Assembly (NCBI RefSeq): GCF_008728835.1
Contig: NZ_CP042582.1
Span: 2,046,001 to 2,110,000, forward strand
Direction: 5' to 3'
From: Hypericibacter adhaerens
GTDB taxonomy: Bacteria > Pseudomonadota > Alphaproteobacteria > Dongiales > Dongiaceae
Length of the DNA: 64,000 bases
Each line of letters starts with the position of its first letter. Position 1 is the first letter of the stretch. A program made the position numbers and the translations under genes. The notes under the pieces are model-generated. The model did no database searches, had not been told where the DNA came from, and saw nothing but the letters and a program-made list of their open reading frames with translations. Of the stretch, positions 16,399-26,787 are shown one piece after another.

Positions 16399-17184
16399 CT
16401 AGTCGAACCGCTGATACCGCTCCACCGCGGCGCGGTCGTAGCCGAGGCTCGCCTGCAGGAGCTGCTGCGTATAGGCCTGCTCGGGCGTCCGGGTGCGCAG
16501 GGCCTCGACCGGCAGGGATTCCACGATGCGGCCGACATTCATGACGATGAGGCGGCTGCACATATGCGAGATGATCGCGAGATCGTGGGTCACCAGCACA
16601 TAGGTGAGCCCGCGCTCGTGGCGCAGCCGCATCAGCAGGTTCAGGATCTCCGCCTGCACCGAGACATCGAGCGCCGAGGTGGGCTCGTCGAGGAAGAGGA
16701 GCGCGGGCTCGAGCATGAGGGCGCGGGCGATGCCGACGCGCTGGCGCTGGCCGCCCGAGAGCTGGTGCGGGTAGCGGTAGCGGAAGCTGCGATCGAGCCC
16801 CACCGCCTGCAGCGTGTCGAGGATGCGCCGGTCGCGCTGGCCGACACCGTGGATCTCGAGCGGCTCGCGCAGGCAGCGATCCACCGTCTGGCGGGGATGG
16901 AGCGAGCCGTAAGGGTCCTGGAACACGATCTGGACGGTGCGGCAGAACGCGCGGTCGGGCGGGCGCGGGACCGGCTTGCCGTCGACCTTGACCTCACCTT
17001 CCCAGGCGGCGTTGAGGCCACAGATGGCGCGCAGGACCGTGGTCTTGCCCGAGCCGGATTCGCCGACGATGCCGAAGCACTCGCCCTTGCCGACATCGAA
17101 GGAAACGCCGCGCACCGCATGGACCTTGCCGGCCCCGTGGCCGAACACGACATGCAGATCCCGCACTGAAAGGAACGGCGCCAT
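16399..17184 (-). CDS. Peptide-type ABC transporter ATP-binding protein (DppF/OppF-like)
   Basis: 261 aa from the ATG at 17184, chosen because it overlaps the previous gene's TGA as TGATG; the longer frame adds an unlikely leader. Walker A is GESGSGKTT, the signature is LSGGQRQRVGIARAL, Walker B is LLFLDEPTSALD, and the switch His is in VTHDLAI. It powers import through the two permeases and pairs with the DppD-like ATPase upstream. The usual C-terminal oligopeptide-transporter Cys motif is not evident. Confidence 0.93.
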   Translation of the reverse strand: MAPFLSVRDLHVVFGHGAGKVHAVRGVSFDVGKGECFGIVGESGSGKTTVLRAICGLNAAWEGEVKVDGKPVPRPPDRAFCRTVQIVFQDPYGSLHPRQTVDRCLREPLEIHGVGQRDRRILDTLQAVGLDRSFRYRYPHQLSGGQRQRVGIARALMLEPALLFLDEPTSALDVSVQAEILNLLMRLRHERGLTYVLVTHDLAIISHMCSRLIVMNVGRIVESLPVEALRTRTPEQAYTQQLLQASLGYDRAAVERYQRFD

Positions 17185-18026
17185 CAGTTGCCTCGGAGCC
17201 AGGCCGGATCGCGCTTCAAGGTCGGCAGCACGTCGCGCGGATGCTCGATGCTGGGCATGGATTGGAGCAGCCCGCGGGTATAGGGGTGCCGGCAATTCTG
17301 CAGCTCCGACGCCCGGCAGGTCTCGACGATACGCCCGCCATACATGATGAGGATGCGGTCGCAGAAGGAACCCACGAGGTTGAGGTCGTGGCTGATGAAG
17401 ATCAACCCCATGCCGCGTTGTGTGACGAGATCGTCGATGATGGCCAGCACCTGCATGCGCACCGTCACGTCGAGCGCCGAGGTCGGTTCGTCGGCGATCA
17501 GCAGCAACGGATTGGTCACCAGCATCATCGCGGTCATGACCCGCTGGCCCATGCCGCCCGAAAGCTCGTGCGGGTAGGCGTTGTAGACGCGCTCGGGATC
17601 GCGGATGCGTACGGCCTTGAGGATCTCGATCACCCGCGCACGGCCGCGCGTTTCACCATGGATCGCGAGCGCCTCGAGGATCTGGTCGCCCGCCCGCATG
17701 ATCGGATTCAGCGAATATTTCGGATCCTGCAGGATCATCGAGATCTGCTTGCCGCGGATGAGGCGCATCTCGGCCTCGCCGAGATTCCGCAGGTCGCGCC
17801 CCATGAAATCGAGCCGCGTCGCGGTCAGGCGCGCGGAGGAGGGGATCAGCTTCAGGATGGCGCGGCCGAGCGTCGATTTGCCCGAGCCGGATTCGCCGAC
17901 GATGCCGAGCTTCTCCCGGCCGAGCTCGAAGCCGACGCCCTTCAGCGCCTCGACGCTGCCGACCGCCGTCGCATAGCGGACGGTGAGGTCCTCGACGCGC
18001 AGCAGGGGTTGAGCGGTGTCGGTCAT
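17184..18026 (-). CDS. Peptide-type ABC transporter ATP-binding protein (DppD/OppD-like)
   Basis: 280 aa. Walker A is GESGSGKST, the signature is ELSGGMGQRVMTAMML, Walker B is LLIADEPTSALD, and the switch is ISHDLNLV. The GMGQRVM signature is typical of DppD-type subunits. It is the fourth gene of a five-gene importer: binding protein, two permeases, two ATPases. It follows the second permease with a 10-base gap. Confidence 0.94.
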   Translation of the reverse strand: MTDTAQPLLRVEDLTVRYATAVGSVEALKGVGFELGREKLGIVGESGSGKSTLGRAILKLIPSSARLTATRLDFMGRDLRNLGEAEMRLIRGKQISMILQDPKYSLNPIMRAGDQILEALAIHGETRGRARVIEILKAVRIRDPERVYNAYPHELSGGMGQRVMTAMMLVTNPLLLIADEPTSALDVTVRMQVLAIIDDLVTQRGMGLIFISHDLNLVGSFCDRILIMYGGRIVETCRASELQNCRHPYTRGLLQSMPSIEHPRDVLPTLKRDPAWLRGN

Positions 18027-18036
18027 GGGCGGCGCC

Positions 18037-18957
18037 TCAATCGGTCTTCGGGTCGAGCACGTCGCGCAGCCCGTCGCCCAGTAGATTGAAGCCGAGGCTG
18101 ACGATGAAGATGGCGAGGCCCGGTGCGGCCGCGACCCACCATTGATCGAGGATGTTCTGGCGGCCGACCGAGATCATGGCACCCCATTCCGGCGTCGGCG
18201 GCTGGGCGCCGAGGCCGAGGAAGCCCAGTCCGGCGGCGGTCAGGATGATTCCCGCCATGTCGAGCGTCGCGCGCACGATGACCGAGGGCAGCGACAGCGG
18301 CATGACATGGCGGGTGATGATGCGCCAGCTTCCGGCGCCCTGCGCCTTCACGGCGGCGATGAAATCGCTGCGCCGCACCGCCAGCGTCTCGGCGCGGGCG
18401 ACGCGGGCATAGGCCGGCCAGGCGGTGAGCGCGATGGCGATGACGGCGTTGTCGAGGCCCGGCCCCAGCGCCGCCACGAAGGCCAGCGCCAGCACCAGGC
18501 GCGGGAAGGAGAAGAAGATGTCGGTGATGCGCATGAGCACGCGGTCGGTGCGTCCGCCGATATAGCCGGCGGTCGATCCGACCAGGAGTCCGATGGGAGC
18601 CGCGATGACGAGCGCCAGACAGACGATATAGAGCGTCACGCGCGCGCCATAGACGAGGGCGGAGTAGGTGTCGCGGCCCATGCGGTCGGTGCCGAGCCAA
18701 TGGTCGACGCTGGCCGGCTGCAGGCGTTGCGTCAGGTCTTGGAGCGTGGGATCGGCGGTCGCGATCCAGGGCGCGAAAGCGGCGCAGAAGACGAGCGCCA
18801 GGATGATGCCGAGCCCGATCAGCGCCAGCGGGTTGCGGGCGAAGACGAGCCAGCCGCGATAGAGCCGGCCGCAGAAGGCCTGGCGGCCGGATTCCGGCGC
18901 ATCGGTCGTCAGCCAGGCGCGCCAGCCGTTGGCGCCAGGGGGCGTGATGGCGGTCAT
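18037..18957 (-). CDS. Peptide-type ABC transporter permease (DppC-like)
   Basis: 306 aa from the ATG at 18957, which overlaps the previous gene by ATGA; the open frame continues upstream but inside that gene. An N-terminal cytosolic stretch leads into a first helix (LALIGLGIILALVFCAAF), followed by about five more segments. The cytosolic loop that contacts the ATPase is present (REA-type region near RSDFIAAVKAQGAGSWRI). It forms the inner-membrane channel with the DppB-like subunit. Confidence 0.93.
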   Translation of the reverse strand: MTAITPPGANGWRAWLTTDAPESGRQAFCGRLYRGWLVFARNPLALIGLGIILALVFCAAFAPWIATADPTLQDLTQRLQPASVDHWLGTDRMGRDTYSALVYGARVTLYIVCLALVIAAPIGLLVGSTAGYIGGRTDRVLMRITDIFFSFPRLVLALAFVAALGPGLDNAVIAIALTAWPAYARVARAETLAVRRSDFIAAVKAQGAGSWRIITRHVMPLSLPSVIVRATLDMAGIILTAAGLGFLGLGAQPPTPEWGAMISVGRQNILDQWWVAAAPGLAIFIVSLGFNLLGDGLRDVLDPKTD

Positions 18958-20048
18958 CGCGCGCGCGGGTCCACGATCTTGTAAAGCAGGTCGGAGAGCA
19001 GATTGACCCCGACGAAGACGGTGCCGACCACGATGGTGCCGCCGAGCACGGCGTTCATGTCGGCGTTCAGGAGCGCGTTGGTGATGTAGCGGCCGATGCC
19101 GGGCCAGGCGAAGACCGTCTCGGTCAGGACCGAGCCTTCCAGCAGGCTGGCGAAAGAAAGGGCGATGACCGTGATCAACGGCACCAGGATGTTGCCGAAG
19201 GCATGGCGCCAGACCAGCCGGCGGCGGCTCACGCCCTTGATGCGGGCGGTCAGGAGATATTCCTGGCCGAGCTGTTCCAGCATCAGGCTGCGCGTCATGC
19301 GGCTGATATAGGCGAGCGAGTAGTAGCCCAGCAGCGAGGCCGGCAGGACGATGTGGCTGAGCGCGTTGCTGAAGACCTCCCCGTCGCCGGCGATCGCGGA
19401 ATCGATCAGGATCATGCCGGTCACGGTCGGCACCTGGCCGTCGAGATAGACCTCGATGCGTCCCGGCCCCGACACCCATTGCAGCTCGAGATAGAAGACC
19501 AGCAGCCCCATGATGCCGAGCCAGAAGATCGGCACGGAATAGCCGACCAGGCCCAGCACCCGCATGACATGGTCGATGAGGCTGTTGCGGTAGACGGCGG
19601 CCCAGACGCCCAGCGGCACGCCGGCAACGATGCCGATCAGGATGCCGACGATGGAGAGCTCGGCGGTGGCCGGGAAGACGCGCAGGAGATCCTCGGCCAC
19701 GGGGCGCGCGGTCAGGACCGACATGCCGAAATCGCCGCGCAGCACGTTCCAGGCATAGATCAGGAACTGCCGCCAGATCGGCAGGTTGAGCCCCAGCTCC
19801 TCGCGGACGCGGTTGTAGGTGTCCTCGCTCGCCCGCTCGCCGACGATGGCGAGCAGCGGGTCGACCGGCATGAGCCGGCCGATGACGAAGGTGACGAGGA
19901 GCAGGCCGAAGAAGGTGGCGGCGACCGAGACCAGCGTCTCCCAGCCGGCCAGAAGCATGTGCCGCGCCCTTTGCTGGGACGTGGCCACGCTTCCGGCCGG
20001 CGGGGCGCTGTCGATCTCCGTTGCCGAAGCGGCCGAGGGCTTCGACAT
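18954..20048 (-). CDS. Peptide-type ABC transporter permease (DppB-like)
   Basis: 364 aa, with a Ser/Ala-rich N terminus before the first helix (about 35-60, LVSVAATFFGLLLVTFVIGRL). The DppB layout follows: a large outer loop with DPLLAIVGERAS and LNLPIWRQ, then the binding-protein-dependent transport domain with TARIKGVSRRRLVWRHAFGN. It overlaps the next gene by 4 bases, so translation is probably coupled. Confidence 0.93.
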   Translation of the reverse strand: MSKPSAASATEIDSAPPAGSVATSQQRARHMLLAGWETLVSVAATFFGLLLVTFVIGRLMPVDPLLAIVGERASEDTYNRVREELGLNLPIWRQFLIYAWNVLRGDFGMSVLTARPVAEDLLRVFPATAELSIVGILIGIVAGVPLGVWAAVYRNSLIDHVMRVLGLVGYSVPIFWLGIMGLLVFYLELQWVSGPGRIEVYLDGQVPTVTGMILIDSAIAGDGEVFSNALSHIVLPASLLGYYSLAYISRMTRSLMLEQLGQEYLLTARIKGVSRRRLVWRHAFGNILVPLITVIALSFASLLEGSVLTETVFAWPGIGRYITNALLNADMNAVLGGTIVVGTVFVGVNLLSDLLYKIVDPRAR

Positions 20049-20075
20049 CGATCGGCGGCTCTTATCGGTCCGCCG

Positions 20076-21665
20076 TCATTCCTTGCTCACGCCGACATAG
20101 AGCGTGGTCTCCGCCGACGGGCCCAGATAGAAGTTCTTGACCTTGGGCAGGAGGGCAGCGACCTGGACCTCCTGATACAGCATGGCGAAGGGCGAGATCG
20201 GCTGCCATGCCTTGATCAGGTCCTGATAGCCGGCCTTGCGCTTGGCTTCGTCGCGTTCCATCAGCAGGGCCTGGGCCTTGGCCGTCAGGTCCGGATCGAT
20301 CCAGCTGTTGCGCCAGGAGAGCGGCTTGCTCGCGGGCTCGTCCGAATTGTCGGTGTTGACCACGAACACCATGTTCGTGTTCGGATCGAAATAGTCGACG
20401 CCCCAGGTTCCGAGATAGAGGTCGTGCTTGCGGGCGCGGTAGGCGGTCAGCGCGGTCTTGGCATCCTCCGAGAGGATCTTCAGCTTGATGCCGACCTGGG
20501 CCATCGTCCCTTGCAGGCTCTGGGCGATGTCCATGCGCTCCTGGAAGGTCGAGGCGAGATCGACCGACAGCTCGAAGCCGTCGGCATAGCCGGCCTCGGC
20601 CAGCAGCGACTTGGCCTTGGCGATGTCGAGCTTGTAGGGGTTGGAGTCGACATAACCCAGGAAGCTGCTGGGCAGGAAGGTCTGGTTGGTGACATAGCGC
20701 TCGCGCAGCGCCGTCTTCTCCAGCCCCTGATAGTCGACCAGATAGCGGATCGCCTCGCGTACCTTGGGATTGGCCAGATACTTGTTCTTCAGGTTCAGGC
20801 CGATATAGAGGCTGGTGCTCTGGGCGGTCGAGGTCACCTCGAAGCCGCCCTTCTGGCGCAGCCCGTCGAGCTGGTCGGCCGAGAGGTTGCGGGCGATGTC
20901 GACATCGCCCGATTCCAGCAGCAGGCGCTGCGCCGATTCCTCGGCGATGTTACGCCAGACGACCCGCTTCAGCTTCGGCGCGCCGCCGTAGTAATCGGGG
21001 TTCGCCTCGATCACGAGCGTCTCGTCGGGCTTCCAGCTCTTGAGGATGAAGGGACCGGAGCCGGCCGAGTTGGTCTTGAGCCAGCCATTGCCCCAGTCGT
21101 TGTTGGTCTCGTGGTTCTTGAGCAGCTTGCTGTCGACGATGGCGAAGTTCGAGGCCGACAGCACGTTGATCACGTAGGAGGGGGCGTAGGGCTTGTCGAC
21201 CTTGAGCTGGAAGGTCAGGTCGTCCACGGCCTTCAGCGTGTCCTTCGCGTTGTCCGCGGAAATGCCCAGATCCTGGATCAGGAAGGCCGGCGCCAGGTTG
21301 AGCACCGTCATGCGCTGGAACGAATAGACGACGTCGGCGGCGGTGAGCGGATTGCCGCTGTGGAACTTCTGGCCGGGGCGCAGCTTGAAGGTATAGGTCA
21401 GGCCGTCGTCGGAGACCGACCAGCTCTCGGCCGCGCGCGGGACGATATGCGAGGTGTCGTGCGGATCGATGGAGATCAGGGTCACATAGACATTGCCCAC
21501 GAACTCGTAGGTCGAGATCTCGTACATCTCCGCAGGGTCCAGCGAGATGATGTCGTCGAACCGCCAGGCCTCGATCAGCGTGTCCTTCGGTGTCTCCGCA
21601 TGAACGACCGGCGCGCCCAGGGCCAACCCCGCCCCGATCGCCAACGCCGCAAGCAGCTTCTTCAT
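20076..21665 (-). CDS. Periplasmic peptide-binding protein of ABC transporter (SBP_bac_5)
   Basis: 529 aa from the ATG at 21665, which has GGAAGGA upstream; a longer frame at 21785 would bury the signal peptide. The signal peptide is MKKLLAALAIG followed by a cleavage site after HA in VVHAETP. No lipobox was seen. The mature protein is a family-5 extracellular solute-binding protein with the usual GLTYTFKLRPGQKFHSG segment. It captures peptides or related ligands for the importer encoded downstream. The ligand is unknown. It heads the operon. Confidence 0.93.
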   Translation of the reverse strand: MKKLLAALAIGAGLALGAPVVHAETPKDTLIEAWRFDDIISLDPAEMYEISTYEFVGNVYVTLISIDPHDTSHIVPRAAESWSVSDDGLTYTFKLRPGQKFHSGNPLTAADVVYSFQRMTVLNLAPAFLIQDLGISADNAKDTLKAVDDLTFQLKVDKPYAPSYVINVLSASNFAIVDSKLLKNHETNNDWGNGWLKTNSAGSGPFILKSWKPDETLVIEANPDYYGGAPKLKRVVWRNIAEESAQRLLLESGDVDIARNLSADQLDGLRQKGGFEVTSTAQSTSLYIGLNLKNKYLANPKVREAIRYLVDYQGLEKTALRERYVTNQTFLPSSFLGYVDSNPYKLDIAKAKSLLAEAGYADGFELSVDLASTFQERMDIAQSLQGTMAQVGIKLKILSEDAKTALTAYRARKHDLYLGTWGVDYFDPNTNMVFVVNTDNSDEPASKPLSWRNSWIDPDLTAKAQALLMERDEAKRKAGYQDLIKAWQPISPFAMLYQEVQVAALLPKVKNFYLGPSAETTLYVGVSKE

Positions 21666-21983
21666 GATGATGTCCTTCCCATCGGCGCTCGTTTTTTCAT
21701 TCAACCTTCCCGGGAGCGGAGCCTGCCCGCCGGGAATTCCTTTCAGGCACCGGAGATGAGCGCATGTAACCCCGATGAGGCTCAAGAGGAATTATGCGGG
21801 GAAGGAGGGCTCATTCGGCGGAGCGAGGCAGCGCGAACCGTCCCTGCGGCCGCACCCTCCCGACGGAGGCGCCACTGAACCGAGGCGGCATCCGCGATTC
21901 AAGAAAGGAAGATTGCCCGGTCGCGCGAGATTATCTTTCGCGCGAGCTCATGCGGTCCGTCGATCGAGAGCCTCGGTCGGGCG
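21666..21983. other. Intergenic region upstream of peptide transporter operon
   Basis: 318 bases. They must hold the promoter of the transporter operon and the 3' end of the EF-hand transcript. Open frames on the plus strand here run into the antisense of the EF-hand gene and look like shadows. No clear -35/-10 pair was identified. Confidence 0.4.
21921..21945 (-). terminator. Possible terminator of EF-hand gene
   Basis: TCGCGCGA occurs at 21921-21928 and 21938-21945. It is self-complementary, so the two copies form an 8-bp stem with a 9-base loop. A pyrimidine-rich stretch follows on the minus strand. Weak candidate. Confidence 0.35.
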
Positions 21984-22469
21984 TCAGCAGCCTTTCGGCA
22001 TCGGCTTGTTGCGCACCGTGGCGGCGAACTCGGGCCAGGACATCTGGCCGTCGCAGTTCGCATCCATATCGTCGAACTGCTTGCGCCGCGGCGCCTCGAA
22101 CTCCTCCGGAGTCAGGCTGCCGTCCTGGTTCTTGTCGAGGCTGGCGAAGCGCGTGGTTTCCTTGGCGAGCTTGTCGGGCTTGCTCTGGACCTCGGCCGTG
22201 AACTCATCGAGCGACAGCTGGCCGTTCTTGTCGGCGTCGAGCTGGGCGAAGCGGCTGCGCTGCTTGACCGAGAATTCCTCGTAGGAGATGACGCGGTCGT
22301 TGTTGGTGTCGAAGGGCTTGAAGAAGCCGTCGATCATCTCGTCGCTGGCGCCGGGGGCGATGATCTTGTCCTGGGCCAGCACGGAGAGGCCGTTCAGCAG
22401 CAGCATCCCGCCCGCGACCGCGAAGCTCAGCACGAGGACGGCGGCGGTGGTCACGGATCTGATCTTCAT
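21984..22469 (-). CDS. Exported protein with four EF-hand calcium-binding loops
   Basis: 161 aa from the ATG at 22469; a longer frame to 22568 overlaps rlmB and hides the signal peptide. The N-terminal hydrophobic segment (about 7-30) with VLAQD suggests Sec export or an anchor. Four 12-residue loops follow: DTNNDRVISYEE, DADKNGQLSLDE, DKNQDGSLTPEE and DANCDGQMSWPE. All have Asp at position 1 and Glu at 12. Loop 1 has Arg where Gly is usual, and loop 4 has an internal Cys. It is probably a periplasmic calcium-binding protein with unknown partners. Confidence 0.87.
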   Translation of the reverse strand: MKIRSVTTAAVLVLSFAVAGGMLLLNGLSVLAQDKIIAPGASDEMIDGFFKPFDTNNDRVISYEEFSVKQRSRFAQLDADKNGQLSLDEFTAEVQSKPDKLAKETTRFASLDKNQDGSLTPEEFEAPRRKQFDDMDANCDGQMSWPEFAATVRNKPMPKGC

Positions 22470-22524
22470 GGTCCTGCTGTTCCCTGTCGGCCCTTGAGCG
22501 CGGGTTCCCCGGCCAAGAAGCCGG

Positions 22525-23502
22525 TCAGCGAGGCTGCCGATGCTGGCGGGCCCATTCGTAGAGCGCAATCGCGGCGGCGTTGGACACGTTGAGTTGATCG
22601 ATCGGCCCCCCGGTCGGCAGGCGGAGCAGGAGGTCGCAGCCCTCGCGCGTCAGGCGGCGCATCCCCTGGCCTTCGGAGCCCAGCACCAGCGCCACCCGGT
22701 CCGCGAGCTTGGCCTCGGGCAGGCTGTCGGGCGCATCGGCCGCAAAACCCAGGCACCAAATATTGGCCTTTTTAAGAAGCTCGAGCGCCCGGGCCAGGTT
22801 GGCGACCCGCACCAGGGGCACCACGTCCAGCGCCCCGCTGGCGGATTTGGCCAGGGTGCCGGTCTCGGGCGCCGCATGGCGCTCGGTCACGATCACGGCG
22901 CTGGCGCCGAAGGCCGCGGCCGAGCGCAGGATGGCGCCGACATTATGGGGGTCGCTGACCTGGTCCAGCACGACCAGGAGCGCGGGGGCGTTCGGGTCGA
23001 GGTCGGCCGTCAGGTCCTCGAGCGCGATATAAGGCAAGGGCTCGACCCGGGCGGCGACGCCTTGATGGACGGCGCCCGCCGGCAGGAGCCTCCCGATGGC
23101 GTCCTTGTCCATCGATTCCGGGGTGGGCAGGGGACGGGGCCGGGCGGACCGGTCGATGCCCTCGAACAGCTCGCCGGCCAGCTCCCGGATCACCAGGATC
23201 CGGTGGATATGACGGCGGGGGTTGGCCAGGGCAGCCCTGACCGCATGCAGCCCGAACAGCCAGAAACCGCTGGTTCCGGCGCGTTCGGGCGGCGGGCGGC
23301 GGGGGCGGTCGCGCTCGGGTTCAGGGGCGAGGGGGCCGGGGGCCGGCCCGGCGGGCCGGCGCGGCGAGTCGGCCCCGCGCCCTCCCGGCGATCGGCCGGG
23401 CTTCGTGCCCGAGGGCGGCGGCGCGGCCGAGGAACGGTCGGTTTCGGGGCGACGGTTTGAAGCAGAGCGGGATTGCGGGAAACGCGGCTTGCCTTTGCGC
23501 AT
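22525..23502 (-). CDS. rlmB: 23S rRNA 2'-O-ribose methyltransferase, SpoU/TrmH family (RlmB-like)
   Basis: 325 aa from the ATG at 23502; a GTG at 23526 is possible. A basic, Pro/Arg/Gly-rich N-terminal extension of about 85 residues precedes a small L30e-like substrate-binding domain (from FGLHAVRAALAN) and the SpoU methyltransferase knot: NVGAILRSAAAFGA, VLGSEGQGMRRL and LNVSNAAAIALYEW. RlmB methylates G2251 of 23S rRNA using SAM. The long disordered extension is typical of high-GC alphaproteobacteria and may aid RNA binding. Confidence 0.92.
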   Translation of the reverse strand: MRKGKPRFPQSRSASNRRPETDRSSAAPPPSGTKPGRSPGGRGADSPRRPAGPAPGPLAPEPERDRPRRPPPERAGTSGFWLFGLHAVRAALANPRRHIHRILVIRELAGELFEGIDRSARPRPLPTPESMDKDAIGRLLPAGAVHQGVAARVEPLPYIALEDLTADLDPNAPALLVVLDQVSDPHNVGAILRSAAAFGASAVIVTERHAAPETGTLAKSASGALDVVPLVRVANLARALELLKKANIWCLGFAADAPDSLPEAKLADRVALVLGSEGQGMRRLTREGCDLLLRLPTGGPIDQLNVSNAAAIALYEWARQHRQPR

Positions 23503-23608
23503 GGCCCTGATTACATTGCCTTCCACAATTCGGCTACCAAGATCCGCCCTCGACCGTTGCCTCTGTGGTGTGGAACGGACGACGGGGCGCTTTTCGTGTG
23601 TTTAGACG

Positions 23609-23636
23609 TTGACAAGCTGCTGTAAATCCACATAGT
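23609..23636 (+). promoter_or_regulatory. Candidate sigma70 promoter for tRNA-Tyr/tRNA-Gly/tuf
   Basis: TTGACA at 23609-23614 is the perfect -35 consensus. CATAGT follows after 16 bases as a four-of-six -10. It lies 34 bases before the tRNA-Tyr gene, a sensible distance for a tRNA transcript. Confidence 0.6.
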
Positions 23637-23670
23637 TCGCAACTCCGTCGCGCGACCGGAAAGGGCGTAC

Positions 23671-23756
23671 GGAGGGGTGCCCGAGTGGCTAAAGGGGACG
23701 GGCTGTAAACCCGTTGGCGTCAGCCTACGTAGGTTCGAATCCTACCCCCTCCACCA
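23671..23756 (+). tRNA. tRNA-Tyr (GTA)
   Basis: 86 bases including an encoded CCA. The acceptor arms are GGAGGGG/CCCCTCC. The anticodon GTA (23705-23707) sits in the loop CTGTAAA, a long variable arm is present, and the T-loop is GGTTCGAATCC. This is a class II tRNA, as expected for bacterial tRNA-Tyr. Confidence 0.97.
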
Positions 23757-23831
23757 TCCTCTTCGGCCACGTGAGCGGTGACGCGAGCGCTTTTGAAGGT
23801 TCACAGCAGTCCATGGAATCGAGCGGTACAG

Positions 23832-23906
<75 letters not shown>

Positions 23907-24037
23907 AACCACGACGATCAGGCGCAAGGGTCGAAGCCCGTCCGGGGGCTCTAAACCGGCAGAAGCAAGAACAGGCGTCGGGCCCGCTGAGGGCCGATGC
24001 CACCAGACAAGGCTCAAGTCAGCAGGAACCGACCACG

Positions 24038-25228
<1,191 letters not shown>

Positions 25229-25283
25229 ACGGTTTTAGGAGCAGGACTGGAGCCGCAAGCGGGGGACGGCAGCCGCGACTGTC

Positions 25284-25307
25284 GGGCCGGTGCTTCGGGA
25301 TCGGCCC
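25284..25307 (+). terminator. Weak stem-loop after tuf copy 1
   Basis: GGGCCG/CGGCCC arms around a 12-base loop lie in the 89-base gap between tuf and tRNA-Trp. There is no T-run, so it may be a processing signal before the tRNA rather than a terminator. Confidence 0.3.
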
Positions 25308-25317
25308 CTCGGGTCTT

Positions 25318-25394
25318 AGGAGTGTAGCTCAATTGGCTAGAGCACCGGTCTCCAAAACCGGGGGTTGGGGGTTCGAGTCCCTCCACTCCTGCCA
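25318..25394 (+). tRNA. tRNA-Trp (CCA)
   Basis: 77 bases including the 3' CCA. The acceptor arms are AGGAGTG/CACTCCT, the anticodon loop CTCCAAA gives anticodon CCA, and the T-arm contains GGTTCGAGTCC. It is placed before secE, the standard order tRNA-Trp, secE, nusG. Confidence 0.97.
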
Positions 25395-25444
25395 CCGCCC
25401 GCTCTGACGGGCACCGCGATCGGTTCAGGGTTTGAATGGAAGGC

Positions 25445-25642
25445 ATGGCGAAGATCAACCCGTTGGAGTTTGCCCGGCAAGTGCGCCAGGAAGTCGGCAA
25501 GGTCACTTGGCCGACCCGCAAGGAGACCGGAATCACCACGGCGATGGTGTTCCTGATGGTGGTTCTGGCCGCCGTCTTCTTCTTCCTCGTGGACCAGGTG
25601 CTGTCGCTGCTGATGCGCTACGTGATCGGGTTGGGGAGCTGA
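25445..25642 (+). CDS. secE: Preprotein translocase subunit SecE
   Basis: 65 aa from the ATG at 25445; an ATG at 25436 would add three residues and has no better ribosome site. It has the short alphaproteobacterial form: an amphipathic helix with VRQEVGKVTWPTRKET, then one membrane helix (about 29-57). SecE stabilises SecY in the translocon. Its stop overlaps the region of the nusG start. Confidence 0.95.
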   Translation: MAKINPLEFARQVRQEVGKVTWPTRKETGITTAMVFLMVVLAAVFFFLVDQVLSLLMRYVIGLGS

Positions 25643-25645
25643 GTG

Positions 25646-26173
25646 ATGGCCCAGCGTTGGTACGTGGTGCATGTCTATTCGGGGTTCGAGCGCAAGGTCG
25701 CGCAGTCGATCCGCGAGCAGGCGCAGCAGGCGGGCATGACGGAGATCGCGGAGGTGCTGGTGCCGACCGAAGAGGTCGTCGAGGTGCGCCGCGGCTCCAA
25801 GGTCAATGCCGAGCGCAAGTTCTTCCCCGGCTACGTGCTGGTGAAGATGGAGATGACCGACGAGAGCTGGCACCTGGTGAAGAACACGCCGAAGGTGACC
25901 GGTTTCCTCGGCGGCAAGGGTCGTCCGTCGCCGATCTCGGATGCGGAGGCGGAGCGGATCCAGAACCAGGTGAAGGAAGGCGTGGAGCGCCCGAAACGGG
26001 CCGTGATCTTCGAGGTGGGCGAGCAGGTCCGCGTCGCGGACGGCCCCTTCACCTCGTTCAACGGGCTGGTGGAGGAAGTGGACGAAGAGCGCGGCCGCCT
26101 CAAGGTCGCCGTGTCGATCTTCGGCCGCGCCACGCCGGTCGAGCTCGAATACTCGCAGGTCGAGAAGCTCTGA
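25646..26173 (+). CDS. nusG: Transcription termination/antitermination factor NusG
   Basis: 175 aa from the ATG at 25646, with GGGGAG upstream; a GTG at 25643 just before it is an alternative start. The NGN domain ([19 protein letters not shown], then [12 protein letters not shown]) is followed by a KOW domain ([22 protein letters not shown]). It binds RNA polymerase, raises processivity and links to Rho or the ribosome. It follows secE with 3 bases between. Confidence 0.97.
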   Translation: MAQRWYVVHVYSGFERKVAQSIREQAQQAGMTEIAEVLVPTEEVVEVRRGSKVNAERKFFPGYVLVKMEMTDESWHLVKNTPKVTGFLGGKGRPSPISDAEAERIQNQVKEGVERPKRAVIFEVGEQVRVADGPFTSFNGLVEEVDEERGRLKVAVSIFGRATPVELEYSQVEKL

Positions 26174-26355
26174 GCTTCTTGCGTCCGGCGAGGATGGCGC
26201 CGCAGCGCGGACGGATGTCCGGTTGCGGCTTCGGTGCGGGAGGCCTGGCCAGGGCCGATCAACCGCGCGCCTTGGGGACCCGATCGGGGTCCGACGGATC
26301 CGCCGACGGTTTGCGGCGGGCCTGCAGCGATGCGGGAGAGAGCTGAGGTAGGAAC

Positions 26356-26784
26356 ATGGCAAAGAAGATCGAAGGCTATATCAAGCTGCAGATCCCGGCC
26401 GGGAAGGCGAATCCCTCGCCGCCGGTGGGTCCGGCGCTGGGCCAGCGCGGCCTGAACATCATGGAGTTCTGCAAGCAGTTCAACGCGGCGACGCAGGGCA
26501 TGGAAGCGGGAATGCCGATCCCGGTGATCATCACCGCGTTCTCGGACCGCTCCTTCACCTTCGTCACCAAGACCCCGCCCGCGAGCTACTTCCTGCTCAA
26601 GGCGGCCGGCATCGAGAAGGGCGCCCAGACCACGGGGCGCGGCTTCGTCGGCAAGGTGACGATGGCGCAGGTCCGCAAGATCGCCGAGCAGAAGATGAAG
26701 GATCTCAACGCGCATGACGTCGATGCGGCCGCCCAGATGATCAAGGGCACCGCGCGTTCGATGGGCATCGAGGTGGTGGGGTAA
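26356..26784 (+). CDS. rplK: 50S ribosomal protein L11
   Basis: 142 aa. The N-terminal domain carries the proline-rich thiostrepton region ([13 protein letters not shown]), and the C-terminal domain binds 23S rRNA near the GTPase centre. GAGGTAGGAAC precedes the ATG. A 182-base gap separates it from nusG and may hold a secondary promoter. Confidence 0.98.
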   Translation: MAKKIEGYIKLQIPAGKANPSPPVGPALGQRGLNIMEFCKQFNAATQGMEAGMPIPVIITAFSDRSFTFVTKTPPASYFLLKAAGIEKGAQTTGRGFVGKVTMAQVRKIAEQKMKDLNAHDVDAAAQMIKGTARSMGIEVVG

Positions 26785-26787
26785 GCC

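Noticed and set aside
19203-21878. An 891-codon plus-strand frame opposite the peptide transporter genes
   Set aside because: It overlaps the well-supported permease and binding-protein genes in antisense and has no domains.
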